This document shows positions 35,782 through 45,374 of a stretch of DNA of 64,000 nucleotides, piece by piece. The position numbers and the translations under genes were made by a program. A model generated the notes under the pieces. It did no database searches. It had not been told where the DNA came from and saw only the letters and a list, made by a program, of their open reading frames with translations. How positions within the stretch are numbered: position 1 is the first letter of the stretch; each line of letters starts with the position of its first letter. Origin of the DNA: Oscillospiraceae bacterium (lineage in GTDB: Bacteria; Bacillota; Clostridia; UMGS1810); NCBI GenBank assembly GCA_015069095.1, contig SVJH01000003.1:55323-119322 (forward strand). Direction: 5' to 3'.

Positions 35782-36216
35782 CTATATTCCGAGCGATTCC
35801 ATATTAAGAGCTATTTCATCACTTGTAAGTGTACTATTATATTTTTCCCACTTATCAACAGCCCATATTTCAACTCTTTCGCCAACACCTGTTACGACTA
35901 CTTCTTTTGTAATTCCTACATCCTGACGAAGTGATTGAGGAATAAGTATTCTCCCCTGCTTATCGAGTTCACACTCTGCAGCACCCGCCATAAAGTATCT
36001 TACAAACTGTCTTGCATTTGAATTAGAAATAGGAAGGGATTTTAGTTTTTGGGTAAATACTTCCCACGCTTCCATCGGATAAACCGATAAACAGCCGTCA
36101 AGTCCGCGCGTTACAACGAAGTTTGTTCCAAGTATTTCACGAAACTTTTGAGGAATTATCATTCTTCCTTTAACATCAACACTATGTTGATACTCGCCAC
36201 AGAAACAATAAGACAT
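35782..36216 (-). CDS. mraZ: Transcriptional regulator MraZ
   Basis: 144 aa, two SpoVT-AbrB-like halves (about 8-52 and 80-124), each with an arm: HSVDVKGRMIIPQKFREIL and ELDKQGRILIPQSLRQDV. MraZ represses the dcw operon by binding repeated GTG-type boxes before itself. Ten-base-spaced boxes are found at 36306-36345. First gene of the cluster; the start ATG follows AGGTGGGTAA-type spacing. Confidence 0.95.
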   Translation of the reverse strand: MSYCFCGEYQHSVDVKGRMIIPQKFREILGTNFVVTRGLDGCLSVYPMEAWEVFTQKLKSLPISNSNARQFVRYFMAGAAECELDKQGRILIPQSLRQDVGITKEVVVTGVGERVEIWAVDKWEKYNSTLTSDEIALNMESLGI

Positions 36217-36305
36217 TTACCCACCTTCCTTTCTTTTTCATTTTTTTGTTGTTTTGGCGTTTTTGCGATAACAGTGGGAAAAACTGCAATTTTCACTTTT
36301 TTGGT

Positions 36306-36345
36306 AGTTATCCACTTTTCCACACTTTTATACACATTCTACCAC
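36306..36345 (-). promoter_or_regulatory. MraZ-type operator: four 10-bp repeats
   Basis: On the minus strand four decamers run head to tail: GTGGTAGAAT, GTGTATAAAA, GTGTGGAAAA, GTGGATAACT. This equal spacing matches MraZ operators. It begins shortly after the -10 of the mraZ promoter, so bound MraZ would block early transcription. On the plus strand the same bases contain near-DnaA boxes (TTATCCACT, TTATACACA). Confidence 0.7.
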
Positions 36346-36356
36346 CTGATAGATAA

Positions 36357-36385
36357 ATTTTACACTATTTCCCCCATTTTTGCAA
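36357..36385 (-). promoter_or_regulatory. Promoter of the mraZ-dcw operon
   Basis: TTGCAA (36380-36385), 17-base spacer, TAAAAT (36357-36362) on the minus strand. Confidence 0.7.
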
Positions 36386-36579
36386 TAGTTTTTTTGAAAA
36401 AATTTCGACTTTTTTTACGTTTTTTTACCATTTATTTAAATTTCGTGAAAAGTGCACAAAATCGCCTTATATAAATTGTGCAAAATGGATAAAATAACAT
36501 TTTATTAAATTTATGTGGCAATTTTAATTAAAATGTGGTAAAATAATTAGGTATAATATTATAAGGAAGGAAAAATCTA
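36386..36579. other. Divergent intergenic space before ymfF
   Basis: AT-rich; carries a TATAAT (36552-36557) about 22 bases before the ymfF start but no good -35. With the mraZ promoter region the whole gap is 363 bases; no gene seen. Confidence 0.4.
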
Positions 36580-37845
36580 ATGAATCCTGTAAAATATAAC
36601 ATTTTAAACGGAGTAAATCTTTACTATATTGAAGATAAAAAATACAAAACAATTTCTGCATCAATCTTTATGCACAGAAAACTTAAAAGAGATGAAGTTA
36701 CAAAAAATGCACTTTTGACAAACGTACTTGTAAGAGGTACAAAATCACTCCCTACTTTTAAAGATATTAACATTTGTCTTGATAATTTATACGGTGCAAC
36801 TTATGATGTTACAGTTACAAAAAGCGGCGATGTTCAGTCTATTGTTGCTCATATTAGTCATCTTTCAAAAAAATATGCAGATGACGATATTGAAACAAAA
36901 TGTACAGATTTGCTTATTGACTTTTTGTTTGATCCTTACACAGAGAATTCTTGTTTTAAAAAAGAATATGTGGAAAGCGAAATAATCAATTTAAAAGACG
37001 AAATTGAATCTATTATAAATGACAAAAAAGCATATGCTGACTTTAGATGCAACGAGGAAATGTTTAAAGGCAGATGCGAAGAAATGCGAAGCATTGGATA
37101 TGCCGCTGATTTAGATGGTATTGATGAAAAAAACTTATATCAACACTATAAAAACATTATCACAACAAGTCCTATTGATATTTTCATTGTTGGAGATGCT
37201 GACATAGAAAACACAGTCTCACACATCAAACAAAGACTGTCGGAATTTGATTTTAATATCACTCCTGTGTATGCAGAAAGCGAAATTACACTTGCAAGTG
37301 ATGAAAAAAATATCACAGAAAAAATGAATATAAATCAAGGTAAACTTGCAATAGGTTTTAAAACAGGTATTAAAATTACAGATAATTTATACTATGCACT
37401 TGTTGTAGGAAACAGCATTTTTGGCTCGGGCGCACACTCTAAACTTTTTAACAATGTAAGAGAAAAACTCAGTCTTTGCTATTATGCTGCTTCAAGACTT
37501 AATGCTCTTTGCGGTTCTATGATGGTAAGCAGCGGAATTGAGTTTAAAAACTTTGAAAAAGCAAAAAATGAAATTTTTGCTCAACTTGACGATGTAAAAA
37601 AAGGAAACTTTACGCAGGAAGAATTAAATATCGCAAAAGAATACGTTATAAATTCTAATACAGCGGCAAAAGACAGTCCATTATCGCTCAAACTATTTTA
37701 TGTGAAAAACATAATAGCAAAAAGAGATATCACACTTAGCGAAGCAAACAAAAAAATCAGCGCTGTAACAAAAGAAGATATAATAAACGCATTTAAAAAG
37801 GTCGAGCCTGATACAATTTACTTTTTAACAGGTCAAAATGAATAA
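36580..37845 (+). CDS. ymfF: M16 peptidase-like protein, YmfF type
   Basis: 421 aa, M16 fold, without the zinc HxxEH motif, so probably the non-catalytic partner of the next gene. Related pairs in Bacillus (YmfF/YmfH) have been linked to modification of elongation factor P; that role is borrowed knowledge. The pattern MHRKLKRDEVTKNALLTNVLVRGTKSLPT is like the inactive M16 N-terminus. It ends seven bases beyond the nearest in-frame upstream ATG of ymfH; the real ymfH start is 14 bases further on. Confidence 0.8.
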   Translation: MNPVKYNILNGVNLYYIEDKKYKTISASIFMHRKLKRDEVTKNALLTNVLVRGTKSLPTFKDINICLDNLYGATYDVTVTKSGDVQSIVAHISHLSKKYADDDIETKCTDLLIDFLFDPYTENSCFKKEYVESEIINLKDEIESIINDKKAYADFRCNEEMFKGRCEEMRSIGYAADLDGIDEKNLYQHYKNIITTSPIDIFIVGDADIENTVSHIKQRLSEFDFNITPVYAESEITLASDEKNITEKMNINQGKLAIGFKTGIKITDNLYYALVVGNSIFGSGAHSKLFNNVREKLSLCYYAASRLNALCGSMMVSSGIEFKNFEKAKNEIFAQLDDVKKGNFTQEELNIAKEYVINSNTAAKDSPLSLKLFYVKNIIAKRDITLSEANKKISAVTKEDIINAFKKVEPDTIYFLTGQNE

Positions 37846-37858
37846 TTGGAGAGATTTT

Positions 37859-39145
37859 ATGGAATTTTCAAAAATATACAACCCAGATATCAACGAAACA
37901 GTCTATTTTGCAGAGCATAGAAGCGGCGTCGGCGTATTTGTTATTCCAAAAAAAGATTTCAGTAAAAAATACGCTATAATCGGTGCAAATATCGGCTCGG
38001 TAAACAATCATTTTTATCCTCTTGGCGAAAGTGAGCCTTGTCGTGTTCCCGATGGTATTGCGCACTTTTTGGAACATAAAATGTTTGAACAGTCAGATGG
38101 AACTAACGCCTTTGATAAATTTTCTATTTATGGTGCAAATGCTAATGCGTATACATCATTTACATCTACTTGTTATCTTTTTTCGTGCACCAAAAATTTT
38201 GACGAATGTTATGAGCATCTTTTAAGCTATGTTTCAGACCCATATTTTACAGACGAAAACGTTTCAAAAGAAATGGGGATTATCGGTCAGGAAATAAGAA
38301 TGTACGATGACGACGGCGACTGGAGGGTTATGTTTAATCTTCTTGAAGCAATGTATGAAAAATGCCCTGTAAACATCGATATTGCAGGCACAACAGAAAG
38401 TATATCAAAAATCACAAAAGACACGCTTTACAAATGCTACAATACATTCTACAACCCATCAAATATGGTAATTTGCATTTGCGGTGATGTTGATATTGAA
38501 AAAATCGGCAAAATTACAGATAAAGTTATGCCTAATAAAAAAACAGGTGCAAAGGCAGTAAGCATTTTCCCAGATGAAAAAGAAACTGTTTTCAAAAAAG
38601 AAGTTACACAAAATTTAAGTGTAGCATTTCCACTTTTCAACATCGGATATAAAGACAAATGCGGATATGAAGGAAATGAACTTTTAAAAAATGAAATTGC
38701 AGCTGAAATTCTGCTTTTAACAATTGCTTCAAAAAGTTCCGATTTGTACACATCGCTTTACGAAGAAGGACTTATCAACGAGGAATTTTCATACGACACA
38801 ATGTACGAAAACGCTTTTTCATGTGTAATGCTTGGCGGAGAATCAAAAAATCCAACACTTACAGAAGAAAAAATCACAAAGTACATTAAAGAAAAAAACG
38901 GAGTTACAAAAGAGGAATTTGATAGAGCAAAAAAAGTTATCTGGGGCGATTACGTAAGAAGTTACAACAATGTTGAAAAAGTTGCAGGAATGTTTTTAAG
39001 AAACATACTAAAAGGCGTAAACACCCTTGAATTTAAAGAAGTTTTCGATAGCATAGATTTAGATTTTGTAAACAATAAATATCACACACTTTTTGACGAT
39101 GACAAAAAATCGATTTCTATAGTTTACCCTAACAAGGAGAATTGA
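37859..39145 (+). CDS. ymfH: M16 family zinc peptidase, YmfH type
   Basis: 428 aa. Inverted zinc motif HFLEH at about residues 69-73 with a further Glu in EMGIIGQEIRMY near 146, the pattern of the processing-peptidase family. Probably active together with the preceding M16 protein. ATG 37859 follows GGAGA by six bases; an in-frame ATG at 37838 would overlap ymfF but has no ribosome site. Ends one base before lgt, so translation may be coupled. Confidence 0.85.
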   Translation: MEFSKIYNPDINETVYFAEHRSGVGVFVIPKKDFSKKYAIIGANIGSVNNHFYPLGESEPCRVPDGIAHFLEHKMFEQSDGTNAFDKFSIYGANANAYTSFTSTCYLFSCTKNFDECYEHLLSYVSDPYFTDENVSKEMGIIGQEIRMYDDDGDWRVMFNLLEAMYEKCPVNIDIAGTTESISKITKDTLYKCYNTFYNPSNMVICICGDVDIEKIGKITDKVMPNKKTGAKAVSIFPDEKETVFKKEVTQNLSVAFPLFNIGYKDKCGYEGNELLKNEIAAEILLLTIASKSSDLYTSLYEEGLINEEFSYDTMYENAFSCVMLGGESKNPTLTEEKITKYIKEKNGVTKEEFDRAKKVIWGDYVRSYNNVEKVAGMFLRNILKGVNTLEFKEVFDSIDLDFVNNKYHTLFDDDKKSISIVYPNKEN

Positions 39146-39146
39146 C

Positions 39147-39959
39147 ATGAATAAAATAGGCTTTTTAGGACTTGGCATAGAAATGTTTGAAGTAAATCCC
39201 GTTGCATTTACACTTTTCGGGAAAGAAATATACTGGTACGGAATAATAATTGCGATAGGCTTTCTGACTGCAATTATCGTATGTTCTTCAATCGCAAAAA
39301 AAGACGGACTTTCAGAAGACAATGTATACGATATTGTGTTTTGGGCAACGATTCCATGTATTATTTCTGCAAGACTTTATTATGTAATTTTTAACATTCA
39401 GGATTACATTAAAAATCCTGTTGATATTTTTAAAATATGGGAAGGCGGAATTGCAATTTATGGTGCAATAATTGGCGGTGCAATTGTTGTACATCTTTAT
39501 TCAAAAAGCAAAAATTTAAGCACATTAAAAGTATTTGATTTATGTTCTATCGGTGTTATAATCGGTCAGATTGTAGGAAGATGGGGGAATTTTGTAAATG
39601 CTGAAGCACACGGAGTTGAAACTACACTTCCTTGGAGAATGGCAATTATTGAAGGCGGAAAAATGATAGAAGTCCACCCTACTTTTTTATATGAATCGCT
39701 TTGGAATTTAGGCGTTCTTGCAATTTTATTTATTGTGTTTTTCAAGAAAAGATACGACGGCGAAGTTTTCTTCACATACGCGTTAGGTTATGGCATAGGA
39801 AGAGCAATTATTGAGGGGCTTCGAACAGACAGTTTATATATAGGACCATTTAGAATTTCTCAACTTGTAGGAATTGTAAGTGCAGTCGTTGCAATTGTAT
39901 TTATTGTGATAAATAACAAAAAATTAAAGGAAAATACACCGAAAACAGACGAAACTTAA
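39147..39959 (+). CDS. lgt: Prolipoprotein diacylglyceryl transferase
   Basis: 270 aa with about seven membrane helices. Transfers diacylglycerol from phosphatidylglycerol to the lipobox Cys of prelipoproteins. Family motifs: EIYWYGIIIAIGF near the start, GGIAIYGAIIGG, GRWGNFVNAEAHG and HPTFLYESLWNLGVL; ends GRAIIEGLRTDSLYIG. Transcribed with the M16 pair. Confidence 0.93.
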   Translation: MNKIGFLGLGIEMFEVNPVAFTLFGKEIYWYGIIIAIGFLTAIIVCSSIAKKDGLSEDNVYDIVFWATIPCIISARLYYVIFNIQDYIKNPVDIFKIWEGGIAIYGAIIGGAIVVHLYSKSKNLSTLKVFDLCSIGVIIGQIVGRWGNFVNAEAHGVETTLPWRMAIIEGGKMIEVHPTFLYESLWNLGVLAILFIVFFKKRYDGEVFFTYALGYGIGRAIIEGLRTDSLYIGPFRISQLVGIVSAVVAIVFIVINNKKLKENTPKTDET

Positions 39960-39978
39960 ATTATTTTATAATAAAGGG

Positions 39979-40007
39979 TTGTTTTTCGTTTAAAAAACTT
40001 GTATAAT
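39979..40007 (+). promoter_or_regulatory. Promoter of cysE-cysS-mrnC
   Basis: TTGTTT (39979-39984), 17-base spacer, TATAAT (40002-40007). No T-box or S-box leader is present: the leader is too short. Confidence 0.65.
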
Positions 40008-40046
40008 ATATAGGTATTTTATAATATATAGAAAAGAGGGGCGTTT

Positions 40047-40742
40047 ATGATTAAGTTTTTAGTTATATTTTTAATCTCTATACTTATCTTGTATTTTATT
40101 TCGTTCCTTTTTGTCTGTATAAAAGAATGTAAATATGTAAAACAGCGCGACCCTGCTGCAAGAAACTGTTTTGAAATAGTACTTTTGTATAGCGGTGTTC
40201 ATGCAGTTGCAAATCACAGAATTGCACACTTTTTTTACAAAATTAAATTTTACTTTATTGCAAGGTTAATATCGCAAATGAGCAGATTTTTTACAGGTGT
40301 TGAAATTCATCCCGGTGCAAAAATCGGAAAAGGTCTTGTTATCGACCACGGAATGGGAGTTGTAATTGGCGAAACTACAATTATCGGCGATAACTGCACA
40401 ATATATCAGGGCGTTACACTTGGCGGTACAGGTAAAGACAAAGGAAAACGTCATCCTACAATTGGAAATAATGTGTTGATCGGTGCAGGAGCAAAGGTGC
40501 TTGGTCCGTTTACAGTAAGCGATAATTCAAAAATCGCAGCAAATGCAGTTGTTCTTACAGAAATTCCCGAAAACTCAACTTGCGTTGGTGTTCCTGCAAG
40601 AATTGCAAGAATAAATGGTCAGAAACTTAATACTGACCTTGACCAGGTTCATATCCCCGACCCTGTTTCTCAGGAACTTTGCAAAATTTATAAGAGAATT
40701 TACGACTTAGAAAATAAGGAGAATAAAAATGAAACTTTATAA
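40047..40742 (+). CDS. cysE: Serine O-acetyltransferase with N-terminal membrane anchor
   Basis: 231 aa. A hydrophobic helix (about residues 3-25) precedes a short CysE helical region (ERDPAAR-like QRDPAARN) and the left-handed beta-helix hexapeptide repeats: [30 protein letters not shown], with catalytic His, then the [15 protein letters not shown] loop. CysE makes O-acetylserine from serine and acetyl-CoA for cysteine synthesis. The membrane segment replaces the usual cytosolic N-terminus and is odd. It overlaps cysS by 14 bases. Acetyltransfer to another acceptor is possible. Confidence 0.85.
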   Translation: MIKFLVIFLISILILYFISFLFVCIKECKYVKQRDPAARNCFEIVLLYSGVHAVANHRIAHFFYKIKFYFIARLISQMSRFFTGVEIHPGAKIGKGLVIDHGMGVVIGETTIIGDNCTIYQGVTLGGTGKDKGKRHPTIGNNVLIGAGAKVLGPFTVSDNSKIAANAVVLTEIPENSTCVGVPARIARINGQKLNTDLDQVHIPDPVSQELCKIYKRIYDLENKENKNETL

Positions 40743-42120
40743 TACACTTACAGGTAAAAAAGAAGAATTCAAACCTATCGAAGAAAACAAAGTTAAAATT
40801 TATTCATGCGGTCCTACTGTTTACAACTATTTTCACATTGGAAATGCAAGACCGTTCATAATTTTTGATACACTTAGAAGATACCTTGAATACAGAGGTT
40901 ATGAAGTTAGTTTTGTTCAGAACTTTACAGATATTGACGACAAAATGATTAAAAGAGCAAACGAAGAAAACATAACTGTTAAAGAACTTGCAGACAGATT
41001 TATTGCTGAATATTTTAAAGATGCAAAAGGTCTTGGAATTAAAGAAGCAACTTTCCATCCTAAAGCAACTGAAAATATAGATGCTATTATAAATCTTATA
41101 TCAACTTTAGTTGAAAAAGGCTTTGCTTACGAATCTGACGGCGATGTATACTTCGATGTTATGAAGTTTAAAGAATACGGAAAACTTTCTCATCAGCCAC
41201 TTGAAAATTTAGAAGCAGGCGCAAGAATTGAAGTTGGCGAAAAGAAGAAAAATCCTATGGACTTTGCAGTATGGAAAGCAAAAAAAGAAGGCGAACCATA
41301 TTGGGAAAGCCCTTGGAGTGAAGGAAGACCCGGCTGGCACATTGAATGTAGTGCTATGGCAAATAAATATCTTGGAAAAACTATTGATATTCATTCTGGC
41401 GGTCAGGATTTGGTATTCCCTCACCACGAAAACGAAGTTGCTCAAAGCGAAGCAGCAAACGGATGTAAATTTGCAAACTACTGGCTTCATAACGGTTACA
41501 TTAACGTTGATAACAGAAAAATGAGCAAATCACTCGGAAACTTCTTTACAGTAAGAGATGTTGCAGAAAAATTCAGTTATGAAGTTATAAGATTTTTCAT
41601 GCTAAGCGCTCATTACAGAAATCCTATCAACTTTAGCGATCTTCTTTTAGAACAGGCAAAATCTGGTCTTACAAGAATTTACACTTGTATTGAAAATCTT
41701 GAATTTTTAAAAGGTTCACTTACAGGCGATAACAAAGACGATGTTAAAGGCGAACTTGAAAATCTTAAAGCAAGATTTATTGAAGCAATGGATGATGATA
41801 TAAACACTGCAGATGCAATTTCAGTTATTTTTGATATTGTTAAATTTGCAAACACAAACATTGACAACACATATTCAAAAGAAATCATTGACCAGACAAT
41901 AGATTTAATTAAAGAACTTGGTAATGTTCTTGGAATACTTAGCAAAAAAGAAGATAAGATTTTAGACGAAGAAGTTGAAAAACTTATCGAAGAAAGAACT
42001 CAGGCTAAAAAAGACAAAAACTTTAAAAGAGCCGACGAAATAAGAGATACGCTTAAAGATATGGGCATCATTTTAGAAGATACACGTCAGGGCGTTAAGT
42101 GGAGAAGAAGCGATGTTTGA
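40729..42120 (+). CDS. cysS: Cysteinyl-tRNA synthetase
   Basis: 463 aa. Class I synthetase: [17 protein letters not shown] (zinc Cys and HIGH-type motif, about 27-43), [13 protein letters not shown], the zinc-binding [11 protein letters not shown] region, and [10 protein letters not shown] (KMSKS, about 262-271). Charges tRNA-Cys. The cysE-cysS pairing couples cysteine synthesis with its use in translation. Overlaps mrnC by eight bases. Confidence 0.96.
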   Translation: MKLYNTLTGKKEEFKPIEENKVKIYSCGPTVYNYFHIGNARPFIIFDTLRRYLEYRGYEVSFVQNFTDIDDKMIKRANEENITVKELADRFIAEYFKDAKGLGIKEATFHPKATENIDAIINLISTLVEKGFAYESDGDVYFDVMKFKEYGKLSHQPLENLEAGARIEVGEKKKNPMDFAVWKAKKEGEPYWESPWSEGRPGWHIECSAMANKYLGKTIDIHSGGQDLVFPHHENEVAQSEAANGCKFANYWLHNGYINVDNRKMSKSLGNFFTVRDVAEKFSYEVIRFFMLSAHYRNPINFSDLLLEQAKSGLTRIYTCIENLEFLKGSLTGDNKDDVKGELENLKARFIEAMDDDINTADAISVIFDIVKFANTNIDNTYSKEIIDQTIDLIKELGNVLGILSKKEDKILDEEVEKLIEERTQAKKDKNFKRADEIRDTLKDMGIILEDTRQGVKWRRSDV

Positions 42121-42526
42121 TTTTGACTTAAACATTAGTTTAAACGAAGCCTCTCCCCTATACCTTGCATATATAGGCGATGCAGTATATGAACTCTATA
42201 TAAGAACAATTATTGCAAAAGATGCCAATATTCCTGTTTCAAAACTTCACAAAGCTGCTACTTCATACGTTAAAGCAAAAGCACAAAGCGACACGGTTCA
42301 CAAGCTTATGGAGTATCTTACAGAAGAAGAAATAAGAGTTTTTAAACGCGGAAGAAATGCAAAATCATATACAAGTGCAAAAAATGCAAATATCGTTGAC
42401 TACCGTCATGCGACAGGTTTTGAAGCACTGATTGGATATTTGTATTTAAAAAAAGATTTTGAAAGATTAAATGAAATTTTAAACAAATGTCAGTTTATAA
42501 ATATACATAACAAAGGAGAATTTTAA
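42113..42526 (+). CDS. mrnC: Mini-ribonuclease III
   Basis: 137 aa, the RNase III catalytic domain without a double-stranded-RNA-binding domain. [18 protein letters not shown] carries the acidic active site and [20 protein letters not shown] the second acidic helix. It processes 23S rRNA ends and other RNA. The cysS-mrnC neighbourhood is the standard Firmicutes order. Confidence 0.94.
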   Translation: MFDFDLNISLNEASPLYLAYIGDAVYELYIRTIIAKDANIPVSKLHKAATSYVKAKAQSDTVHKLMEYLTEEEIRVFKRGRNAKSYTSAKNANIVDYRHATGFEALIGYLYLKKDFERLNEILNKCQFINIHNKGEF

Positions 42527-43366
42527 ATGGACAACAAATCGCTTGAAATTATTTCTTATAAAATAAGAAAGCATGCAATAAATGCCGTTTATAATGCTGC
42601 TTCAGGGCATCCAGGCGGTTCGCTTTCAATTGCAGATATTTTAGCTGTTTTATATTTTGACAAAATGAATATTACAGACCCTAATGATGAAATGAGGGAT
42701 AGATTTGTTTTATCTAAAGGTCATTGTTCACCAGCTCTTTACGGTGCGCTTGCAGAAAAGGATTTTATAAACAAAGAAGACATTACAACATTCCGTCATA
42801 TTGATAGTTACCTTCAGGGACATCCTGATATGAAAAATGTTCCGGGTGTAGATATGAGTACAGGAAGTTTGGGTCAAGGTGTAAGCACTGCCTGTGGTAT
42901 GGCACTTAATGCTAAAATTGACAACAAAGACTACAGAGTTTATGCTATTCTTGGCGATGGCGAACTTGAAGAAGGACAAGTTTGGGAAGCTGCAATGTTT
43001 GCTCCTCATTATAAACTTGACAATCTTACAATTTTTGTTGACTTTAACGGTCTTCAGATTGACGGAAATATTTCTGATGTTATGTCTCCTCTTCCTATTG
43101 ATAAAAAATTTGAAAACTTTGGTTGGAATGTAATTGTTATAGATGCACATTCTTACGATGAAATTAAAGATGCAATTGAAAAAGCAAAAATGACAAAAGG
43201 AAAACCTACTGCAATTATTGCTAAAAGCACAAAAGGAAAAGGCGTTTCATTTATGGAAAACAATGCCGGATGGCATGGTATGGCTCCAAATGAAGAACAG
43301 TACAAAATTGCAATAAGCGATTTAAATAAAAAACTTGAAGAATTGGGGGCTGAAATAGATGGCTAA
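42527..43366 (+). CDS. Transketolase, N-terminal subunit
   Basis: 279 aa. Thiamine-diphosphate domain: ASGHPGGSLSIADILAVLYF (about 24-43), DRFVLSKGHCSPALY, and the metal/ThDP motif LGDGELEEGQVWEAAMFAPHYKLDNL (about 145-170). Together with the next gene it makes one transketolase split in two, as is common in Clostridia and archaea. Moves two-carbon units in the non-oxidative pentose phosphate path; useful for pentoses released from xylan. Overlaps the C-terminal subunit by eight bases. Confidence 0.94.
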   Translation: MDNKSLEIISYKIRKHAINAVYNAASGHPGGSLSIADILAVLYFDKMNITDPNDEMRDRFVLSKGHCSPALYGALAEKDFINKEDITTFRHIDSYLQGHPDMKNVPGVDMSTGSLGQGVSTACGMALNAKIDNKDYRVYAILGDGELEEGQVWEAAMFAPHYKLDNLTIFVDFNGLQIDGNISDVMSPLPIDKKFENFGWNVIVIDAHSYDEIKDAIEKAKMTKGKPTAIIAKSTKGKGVSFMENNAGWHGMAPNEEQYKIAISDLNKKLEELGAEIDG

Positions 43367-44297
43367 AGAAGCAACAAGAGAATCTTACGGAAAAGCACTT
43401 AAAGAATTTGGCATAGATAAAAATATAGTTGTTATGGATGCTGACCTTTCAAAATCTACAAAAACAGAAATGTTCCAGAAAGAATATCCTGAAAGATTTA
43501 TAAACTGCGGTATTGCTGAAGCAAATATGATGTGTGTTGCGGCAGGTCTTGCATCTTGCGGCAAAACTGTATTTGCATCTTCTTTTGCAATGTTTGCATC
43601 TGGAAGAGCATTTGAACAGATTAGAAACTCAATTTGTTATCCTAATTTAAATGTAAAAATCGGTTCAACACACGCCGGTATTTCTGTCGGCGAAGATGGT
43701 GCTACTCATCAGGCACTTGAAGATATTGCTATTATGAGAGCGCTACCTAATATGACAATTATTAACCCTTCCGATGCTATTGAAGCACATCTTGCTGTAA
43801 AAGCAGCAATCGACAACTTCGGTCCGTTTTATTTAAGATTCGGCCGTCTTGCTGTTGATGTAATAAACGACAACCCATCATATAAATTCGAAATCGGCAA
43901 AGGTGTTACTTTAAAAGACGGAAATGATGTTACAATTATTGCAACAGGTCTTATGGTTGCACATGCTATAGAAGCCGTTAAAGAACTAAATGACGAAGGA
44001 ATAAATGCCCGTCTTATAAACATACATACAATCAAGCCTATTGACAAAGACATTATCATTAAAGCAGCAAAAGAAACAGGCGCAATTGTTACTTGCGAAG
44101 AACATTCTATAATTGGCGGTCTCGGAAGTGCAGTTGCAGAAGTACTTTGCGAAAACTCCCCTGCAATACTTGAAAGAGTCGGCACAAAAGATGTATTTGG
44201 AAGAAGTGGTAAACCAAATGAACTTTTTAAAGTTTACGGCCTGACTCCAAAAGACATTAAAGAAGCCGCAAAAAAAGCGATTGCTAAAAAACAGTAA
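43359..44297 (+). CDS. Transketolase, C-terminal subunit
   Basis: 312 aa. Pyrimidine-binding and C-terminal domains: MDADLSKSTKTEMF, INCGIAEANMMCVAAGLASCG, GSTHAGISVGEDGATHQALEDIAIMR and the C-terminal EEHSIIGGLGSAVAEVLCE. Partner of the preceding N-terminal subunit; the eight-base overlap suggests equal translation. Closed by a strong terminator. Confidence 0.94.
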   Translation: MAKEATRESYGKALKEFGIDKNIVVMDADLSKSTKTEMFQKEYPERFINCGIAEANMMCVAAGLASCGKTVFASSFAMFASGRAFEQIRNSICYPNLNVKIGSTHAGISVGEDGATHQALEDIAIMRALPNMTIINPSDAIEAHLAVKAAIDNFGPFYLRFGRLAVDVINDNPSYKFEIGKGVTLKDGNDVTIIATGLMVAHAIEAVKELNDEGINARLINIHTIKPIDKDIIIKAAKETGAIVTCEEHSIIGGLGSAVAEVLCENSPAILERVGTKDVFGRSGKPNELFKVYGLTPKDIKEAAKKAIAKKQ

Positions 44298-44300
44298 TAT

Positions 44301-44332
44301 AAAAAAGCATCTTCATTTTGAAGATGCTTTTT
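44301..44332 (+). terminator. Terminator after the transketolase genes
   Basis: AAAAAGCATCTTCA...TGAAGATGCTTTTT hairpin starting four bases after the stop codon; also usable by the convergent lipid-kinase gene. Confidence 0.88.
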
Positions 44333-44335
44333 ATC

Positions 44336-44390
44336 GTTTTGTTATAATATTTATTGTTTTGTTATAATATTTATTGCTTTGTTATAATTT
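44336..44390. repeat. 20-bp tandem repeat at the lipid-kinase 3' end
   Basis: GTTTTGTTATAATATTTATT is repeated twice exactly and a third time in part. The stop codon of the lipid-kinase gene falls within the first unit, so copy changes would alter its last residues. Confidence 0.8.
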
Positions 44391-45247
44391 ACTATATTTG
44401 CTTCTTTTATTTTTCCTCCATATTCGCCATCAAGTGTCCATTCTGTTTCATTTTCAAATATGAACTTTACATTTTTTCCTTTCATAATAACAAACTTGTC
44501 CGACTTTATGTTGTTTGTAATTAAGTCTGCAATAGCAAACTGAAAATCTATCGGATTTGAAGGACTCTTTATAAGAAGGCACTCAAAAAGACCGTCAGAA
44601 AGTGAAACTTCCATTTCTTTTTTTAATTTTACTCCTGCTACATAATAAGAATTTGAAACTCCACCAAAGATAAACTCATCTTCAACCTCTTTGTCATCGC
44701 AAATTACTTTTACTTTATGAGGTTTTATATTAGGCAAACTCTTTATTGCTTCAAGTACATATGCACCAAATCCAATAAGGTTTTTTGCCTGCTGATTTGT
44801 TTCATACGAAACGCTTGTAAATGCTCCAAATGCAGCAACATACGAAAAATAAACGTCGTTAAATTTCCCTGCATCAACACTTATGCTTTCGCCTTCTACA
44901 ATATTATTTGCGGCTTTTTTAAAGTTGTTTTTCGGAATATTATTACTTTGCGCAAAATCATTTGTTGTTCCCGACGGAATGTACCCAAGATGCGGTCTTA
45001 ATTCTTCGTCTATTTCCATAAGCCCGTTTATTGCTTCATTAAGAGTCCCATCTCCGCCTGAAACAACAACAGTGTCGTAGTTTTTTCCGTTTTTTATTAT
45101 TTCATTTTTTAAATCATCTTTGCATTTTGAAGGATACACCGTAACAGCATAACCACCATTTTCAAAAATATCTGTTATATCATTAAGACAAGATTTTATA
45201 TGTCCCCTTCCTGAATTTGGATTATATAAAAAAAGCATATTTTTCAT
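44351..45247 (-). CDS. Diacylglycerol/lipid kinase family protein (YegS/BmrU type)
   Basis: 298 aa, cytosolic. N-terminal FLYNPNSGRGHIKSCLNDI and the nucleotide motif VVSGGDGTLNEAINGLM (about 57-73), GYIPSGTTNDFAQSNNIPKN (about 85-104), and a C-terminal beta domain with WTLDGEYGG. The family phosphorylates diacylglycerol or related lipids using ATP. Substrate not determinable from sequence. Divergent from a GNAT gene; single-gene transcript. Confidence 0.88.
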   Translation of the reverse strand: MKNMLFLYNPNSGRGHIKSCLNDITDIFENGGYAVTVYPSKCKDDLKNEIIKNGKNYDTVVVSGGDGTLNEAINGLMEIDEELRPHLGYIPSGTTNDFAQSNNIPKNNFKKAANNIVEGESISVDAGKFNDVYFSYVAAFGAFTSVSYETNQQAKNLIGFGAYVLEAIKSLPNIKPHKVKVICDDKEVEDEFIFGGVSNSYYVAGVKLKKEMEVSLSDGLFECLLIKSPSNPIDFQFAIADLITNNIKSDKFVIMKGKNVKFIFENETEWTLDGEYGGKIKEANIVNYNKAINIITKQ

Positions 45248-45325
45248 TTTATCACCTGCTCAATTATATTTTATACCTTTTTTTAATATTTTCAAGTATT
45301 TTTTGTCATATTTACAAAATTTTAA

Positions 45326-45354
45326 TTGCACACAAACCTTAAATGTTATATACT
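45326..45354 (+). promoter_or_regulatory. Promoter of the GNAT gene
   Basis: TTGCAC (45326-45331), 17-base spacer, TATACT (45349-45354). Confidence 0.6.
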
Positions 45355-45374
45355 GGTTTAAGGAGATGATTAGA

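Noticed and set aside
36306..36345. Replication origin
   Set aside because: Only three DnaA-like boxes, no dnaA or dnaN gene nearby and exact 10-bp spacing fits an MraZ operator better.
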